From positions 1-26,908 of the forward strand of contig JAFQKO010000101.1 in NCBI GenBank assembly GCA_017396865.1: 26,908 nucleotides of DNA, given 5' to 3'. Positions 23,891-26,908 of this stretch are shown one piece after another. This DNA comes from Clostridia bacterium (lineage in GTDB: Bacteria > Bacillota_A > Clostridia > Oscillospirales > QAKW01). The stretch's first letter is position 1; each line of letters starts with the position of its first letter. Under the pieces are notes generated by a model. It did no database searches. It was not told where the DNA came from and saw only the letters and a list, made by a program, of their open reading frames with translations. Position numbers and translations under genes: made by a program.

Positions 23891-23923
23891 AAAAAAAACA
23901 CCGCCCAAGGGCGGTGTTTTTTT
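23891..23923. terminator. Bidirectional terminator between convergent genes
   Basis: ACACCGCCC-aa-GGGCGGTGT stem with A-run and T-run arms. It overlaps the stop of the isomerase gene at 23922. Confidence 0.93.
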
Positions 23924-24764
23924 ATTGATGAATTTTACGCAAAGCGGCAACCCTGCAGGCGCGGTTGAAGGCTTCCGCCAGATACTGCTCGATCGGCATC
24001 GCCGCATAGCGGTCGTTATCGTGCCGATCCCGCTTGGAGGTGGTGGTCAGCTCGAAGGTCATCACGTCGGTGAAATTCCATTGATCCAGCCGATCGGCGA
24101 TCCCATGCCAATCGGCGATGCCGTCGAAGGGCAACAGATGGAGATCATCCGTATAATAGATCTCGCCATCGAATCTCTTAATGCCGAGGTTATCGTTGAT
24201 ATGGGTACAGATCAGCCGATCGCCGTAGAGCGCCAGCATATCCTTGGAATGATTATAGCACATTTCATGGCCGGTATCCCAGCAAAAACCAACCGCAGGG
24301 CTATCCTTGAAGGCATCCATAACCGCCGTCAGGTATTCCTCCCCTTCGGTATTCTCAAAGCCAATCTTCACGCCCAATTCTTCGGCGGTTTTCACCATGA
24401 CCGAGAACCGCTCGATCCCGATGGCGGTCGGGGTATGGTCCTTAAATCCGATGAACACGTGGGCGACCATGATGGGTGCGCCGTATTTGGCGCAATCCCG
24501 CAGGCAAGCGAGCTGCTCCTCCAGCGCCTCCCGAGCCAAGGCCTCGTCCTCGCCCCAAAGATGCTTGATTTTAGAAAAGGGGGCGTGTATCGATTGCAGA
24601 TACATCCCCTGCTTTTTACCTTCCTCAACCAATGCGGCGATATCCCGATCGGCCGACCAGTTGATAAAATAGCCGTCGAAGCCCGCCGCCTTAAAAAGGC
24701 CGATCTGCTCTAATTCCGAGGGGCCGAAGCCACCTAAACCCAATACTAATTTTTGCTTCCACAT
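23922..24764 (-). CDS. Sugar phosphate isomerase/epimerase (AP endonuclease 2 fold)
   Basis: 280 residues with a TIM-barrel of the xylose-isomerase-like family. The metal ligands expected of the family are visible: E in GFENTEG, D and H in CWDTGHE, H in CTHINDN, and E in MTFELT. Relatives include hydroxypyruvate, inosose and L-ribulose-phosphate isomerases or epimerases; the substrate is undetermined. ATG 24764 follows AAAGGAG with 7-base spacing; earlier in-frame starts overlap that site or the upstream terminator. It is the third gene of the pduL operon, behind a hairpin at 24781-24806. Confidence 0.88.
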   Translation of the reverse strand: MWKQKLVLGLGGFGPSELEQIGLFKAAGFDGYFINWSADRDIAALVEEGKKQGMYLQSIHAPFSKIKHLWGEDEALAREALEEQLACLRDCAKYGAPIMVAHVFIGFKDHTPTAIGIERFSVMVKTAEELGVKIGFENTEGEEYLTAVMDAFKDSPAVGFCWDTGHEMCYNHSKDMLALYGDRLICTHINDNLGIKRFDGEIYYTDDLHLLPFDGIADWHGIADRLDQWNFTDVMTFELTTTSKRDRHDNDRYAAMPIEQYLAEAFNRACRVAALRKIHQ

Positions 24765-24780
24765 ATGCATTCTCCTTTGA

Positions 24781-24806
24781 AAAATGCCCGCTTGCGCGGG
24801 CATTTT
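24781..24806 (-). terminator. Hairpin between the TIM-barrel enzyme and isomerase genes
   Basis: An 11-bp perfect stem AAAATGCCCGC/GCGGGCATTTT with a 4-base loop and four to five T on the minus strand. It may attenuate transcription into the isomerase gene or end the first part of the operon. Confidence 0.75.
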
Positions 24807-24827
24807 AATTCGTGTGACAGGGTAATC

Positions 24828-25877
24828 CTATTCTAAGCCTAAATCCTTGCGGGCATTGGAAACGACTCTTTGCCGCTCCTTTTCCCACAGCCGATCGGTA
24901 GCCGCCTTCACAGCGGCCCAATGCATCTCGGGATTATGGGAGCGATACTCGTTGCCGTCGCAGCCGCGGTAGCCCCAGAAGAAGATATTTCTGGCGCCCG
25001 CATCAAAGATCGCTTCGGCGGCATATACGACATCCCGTTCAAAGCCTGCATGGGCGGCATAGGCCTTGACCCAAATATTATGATTCTTGCCGGTAGCCTC
25101 GCAGGCCTTCATATTCTTGAGGGCGTTGGTGTAGACGAACTTATAGATCTCTTCGTCCTCCCAGCCGTCCCGCATTCCGGTATGGCTCCAATAGGGGTCG
25201 GAACCGATATTATCCATATGCTTGAGCTGACCGAGCAGATCGAGATTATCCAAAGTGATGCCGTGGATCCCCTTCAGCATGACGCAAACGGAATTTTCCA
25301 TGCCGAGAGAATGGGCATATTCGGATACCTGATCCAGATAGTTCACGATCGTCCAGAGCTGGAACTCATGGGTTTCGGCGTCCGGCTTAACGGGCATCTC
25401 CCGATGGTAGCGCGCCTCAAAGAGGGAGCGGCACAGCGGGCAGCCGCAGGCAAACTTATCTTCCAGATTTGCCAGCGCAGGCTCATCCCAAAAGATCTTT
25501 CTGCCGCCCGCTTCATAGACCTGATCCAGCCATTCCTTGGTCCATTCCACGAAAGCGGGGCTATTAAGGCAGACCCGCGGAGCATTGCGGGTACCGTCGG
25601 AATACATCCGAGCCGCCTCGGGATGATAGCTCAAAAAGTGGCTGGGATCGCCCGGAGTACCCATGAGACCCCAGTTATCCACCCAAAGGTCAAGCCCCAG
25701 ATCGGTGGTCGCGGCAAAGATATCCTTCATAACAGAGGGGCAGCGCACCCAATCGTTATGGGAATACATATGGATCACCGTATTAAAGCCGTGCTGAACG
25801 ATATCCTCCAGATCGGCGCGAACAGTTTTGAACGTGCGGTTGCTGTGGTAAGCAACACCAAGCTTTAAAGGTTGCAT
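24828..25877 (-). CDS. Unrecognised TIM-barrel enzyme, glycoside-hydrolase-like
   Basis: 349 residues of alpha/beta barrel character with no signal peptide. Conserved-looking features are AYHSNRTF at the N-terminus, SHNDW, DLWVDNWGLMGTPGD, an acidic KIFWDEPAL resembling the acid/base strand of glycosidases, a cysteine cluster CGCPLC (a possible zinc or structural site), SDPYWSH and FWGYRGCDGNEY. I cannot assign a family. AGGAGGG precedes the ATG at 25877, 26 bases after the pduL stop, so they share a transcript. The sugar isomerase downstream suggests a sugar or sugar-acid substrate. Confidence 0.75.
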   Translation of the reverse strand: MQPLKLGVAYHSNRTFKTVRADLEDIVQHGFNTVIHMYSHNDWVRCPSVMKDIFAATTDLGLDLWVDNWGLMGTPGDPSHFLSYHPEAARMYSDGTRNAPRVCLNSPAFVEWTKEWLDQVYEAGGRKIFWDEPALANLEDKFACGCPLCRSLFEARYHREMPVKPDAETHEFQLWTIVNYLDQVSEYAHSLGMENSVCVMLKGIHGITLDNLDLLGQLKHMDNIGSDPYWSHTGMRDGWEDEEIYKFVYTNALKNMKACEATGKNHNIWVKAYAAHAGFERDVVYAAEAIFDAGARNIFFWGYRGCDGNEYRSHNPEMHWAAVKAATDRLWEKERQRVVSNARKDLGLE

Positions 25878-25903
25878 AGGCCCTCCTGTATTTTTTAATT
25901 GAG

Positions 25904-26470
25904 TTATGCGATGATCTCGCCGACAGCGTTGCGGGGCAGAGCCACAGCATTGGCTTCGTCGGTATCGATATGCATGGCATCGGCGAACTTGGGAGAAACA
26001 CGCAGAACGGTCTCGCCGAAGGTGATCTCACGCTCGCCCTTTACCTTAACGGATACGATCTGACCGTCCTTAAAGCCGCCCTTTTCGGCGGTCTCGGGGG
26101 TCATATGAATGTGGCGCATCGCAGCGATCACGCCCTCTTCGATGGTGATCTCGCCGCAGGGTCCCTTGATGGTGATGGCACCGCTGCCCTTGACGTCGCC
26201 GCTCATGCGGATGGGAGCCTCCACACCCAGCGTGCGGGCGTCGGTCAGGGAGATCTCAACCTGATTCTCGGGGCGGGTGGGGCCCAGAACGCTGACGCGG
26301 CTCATGGTCTTCTTGGGGCCGACCAGCTCCACGCGCTCCTCAGAGAGGAACTGACCGGGCTGAGAAAGCTCGCGCACCTCGGTAAGCTTTGCGCCCTTGC
26401 CGAACAGAATCTCAACAGCCTCCTCCGTCAGATGCACGTGACGGGCAGACATTTCAACCATAATTTCCAT
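25904..26470 (-). CDS. pduL: Phosphate propanoyltransferase/phosphotransacetylase, PduL family
   Basis: Converts acyl-CoA plus phosphate to acyl phosphate and CoA; with acetate kinase it yields ATP. The 188-residue protein has both PduL beta-barrel halves: VEMSARHVHLT (H11, H13) and AAMRHIHMT, which supply metal ligands, the LSQPGQF and LGPTRPENQVE stretches, and a C-terminal MHIDTDEANA. It starts directly at the domain, with no N-terminal encapsulation peptide, so it is probably cytosolic and acts in acetate formation in place of Pta. AAGGAAGG lies upstream of the ATG. It is the first gene of a three-gene operon. Confidence 0.95.
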   Translation of the reverse strand: MEIMVEMSARHVHLTEEAVEILFGKGAKLTEVRELSQPGQFLSEERVELVGPKKTMSRVSVLGPTRPENQVEISLTDARTLGVEAPIRMSGDVKGSGAITIKGPCGEITIEEGVIAAMRHIHMTPETAEKGGFKDGQIVSVKVKGEREITFGETVLRVSPKFADAMHIDTDEANAVALPRNAVGEIIA

Positions 26471-26509
26471 TGTTATGTACCTTCCTTAAATAAATTTTTT
26501 ATTACCATA

Positions 26510-26538
26510 ATTCTACAACAACCGACTGCATTTTTCAA
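26510..26538 (-). promoter_or_regulatory. Promoter of the pduL operon
   Basis: On the minus strand TTGAAA (26538-26533), a 17-base spacer and TAGAAT (26515-26510), about 40 bases before the pduL ATG. Confidence 0.83.
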
Positions 26539-26561
26539 GTCTGTTTTTATAGATTTATATA

Positions 26562-26590
26562 TTGAAAAAGGGAAATAATTATGTTAAAAT
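26562..26590 (+). promoter_or_regulatory. Promoter of metG
   Basis: TTGAAA (26562-26567), a 17-base spacer and TAAAAT (26585-26590), then AGGGGG about 10 bases before the ATG at 26624. No T-box leader is seen; there is only a short leader. Confidence 0.82.
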
Positions 26591-26623
26591 AAGTAGTAAT
26601 CAAAAAATAGGGGGTAAAACCTT

Positions 26624-26908
26624 ATGTCTAAGAAGTATTATATGACAACAGCCATCGCCTATACCTCCGCCAAGCCGCACATCGGCAACACCTACGAGAT
26701 CGTTTTGGCGGACAGTATTGCGCGATTCAAGAGAATGCAGGGCTTCGACGTCCGCTTCCAGACCGGTACCGACGAGCACGGTGAAAAGATCCAGCTCAAG
26801 GCCGAGGAGGCGGGCATCACCCCGCAGGCATATGTAGATAACATTGCAGGCGAGATCAAGCGGATCTGGGATCTGATGAACACCACCTACGACCGCTTTA
26901 TCCGCACC
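26624..26908 (+). CDS. metG: Methionyl-tRNA synthetase, N-terminal part, cut by window end
   Basis: 95 residues are visible and the frame is open at the window edge. The N-terminus reads MTTAIAYTSAKPHIGNTYE, which holds the HIGH-type signature (PHIGN) of class I synthetases, and continues with RFQTGTDEHGEKIQLKAEE, a hallmark of MetG (methionine-binding and connective region). It charges tRNA-Met with methionine and serves all translation initiation. The gene has its own promoter and is divergent from pduL. Confidence 0.96.
   Translation, partial: MSKKYYMTTAIAYTSAKPHIGNTYEIVLADSIARFKRMQGFDVRFQTGTDEHGEKIQLKAEEAGITPQAYVDNIAGEIKRIWDLMNTTYDRFIRT

Noticed and set aside
24870..25868. A 332-codon open frame on the plus strand
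   Set aside because: Antisense to the TIM-barrel gene; no ribosome binding site or domain motif.

Overview
The window looks like chromosomal DNA of an anaerobic low-GC Gram-positive bacterium of class Clostridia, probably a gut-type Oscillospiraceae or Christensenellales relative. This placement is inference from gene content: HPr kinase next to a ROK glucokinase, a PolC-type (Gram-positive) polymerase relative, a four-cysteine L28, PduL as phosphotransacylase, strong AGGAGG ribosome binding sites, near-consensus sigma-A promoters with 17-bp spacers, and TTG starts on two genes. Nothing points to a phage or a large integrated element. Most of the window is ordinary housekeeping and accessory DNA.

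Layout. 1-1914 (+): the end of a serine hydrolase gene coupled to an unrecognised barrel-type enzyme. 1947-5247 (-): an operon of cation/proton antiporter, CdsA and a membrane-anchored metallophosphoesterase, driven by a perfect-consensus promoter. 5397-8583 (+): a coupled pair (TIGR04076-type protein and flavin reductase), then a compact PolC-like protein of 750 residues that lacks the OB, exonuclease and C-terminal regions of PolC. 8622-10113: a DNA-binding/ParB-like fusion (-) divergent from the tag glycosylase gene (+). 10111-11621 (-): an ECF sigma/anti-sigma pair followed by a broken fragment of a GH130 glycoside phosphorylase. 11640-12218: no protein gene; it holds a functional-looking tRNA-Trp(CCA), a 27-nt internally deleted copy of that tRNA about 400 bp away, and an array of small hairpins between the two.

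12314-14197 (-): hprK then glucokinase, a carbon-control operon; hprK is out of frame at a run of nine A near its start. 14339-14527 (+): rpmB. 14579-19587 (-): a GT-C-like membrane glycosyltransferase, a class A penicillin-binding protein and an unrecognised membrane protein whose start codon touches a terminator T-run. 19642-21657 (-): a large orphan solute-binding lipoprotein. 21805-21993 (-): a DUF2508-like small protein. 22156-23889 (+): a membrane-anchored TPR/chitobiase-C-like/leucine-rich-repeat surface protein. 23922-26470 (-): an operon of pduL, an unrecognised TIM-barrel enzyme and a sugar-phosphate isomerase/epimerase. 26624-end (+): the start of metG.

The items most worth a second look are the hprK homopolymer frameshift, the minimal PolC-like protein with altered active-site motifs, the hairpin array with mirrored spacers between a tRNA and its deleted copy, and the GH130 fossil.
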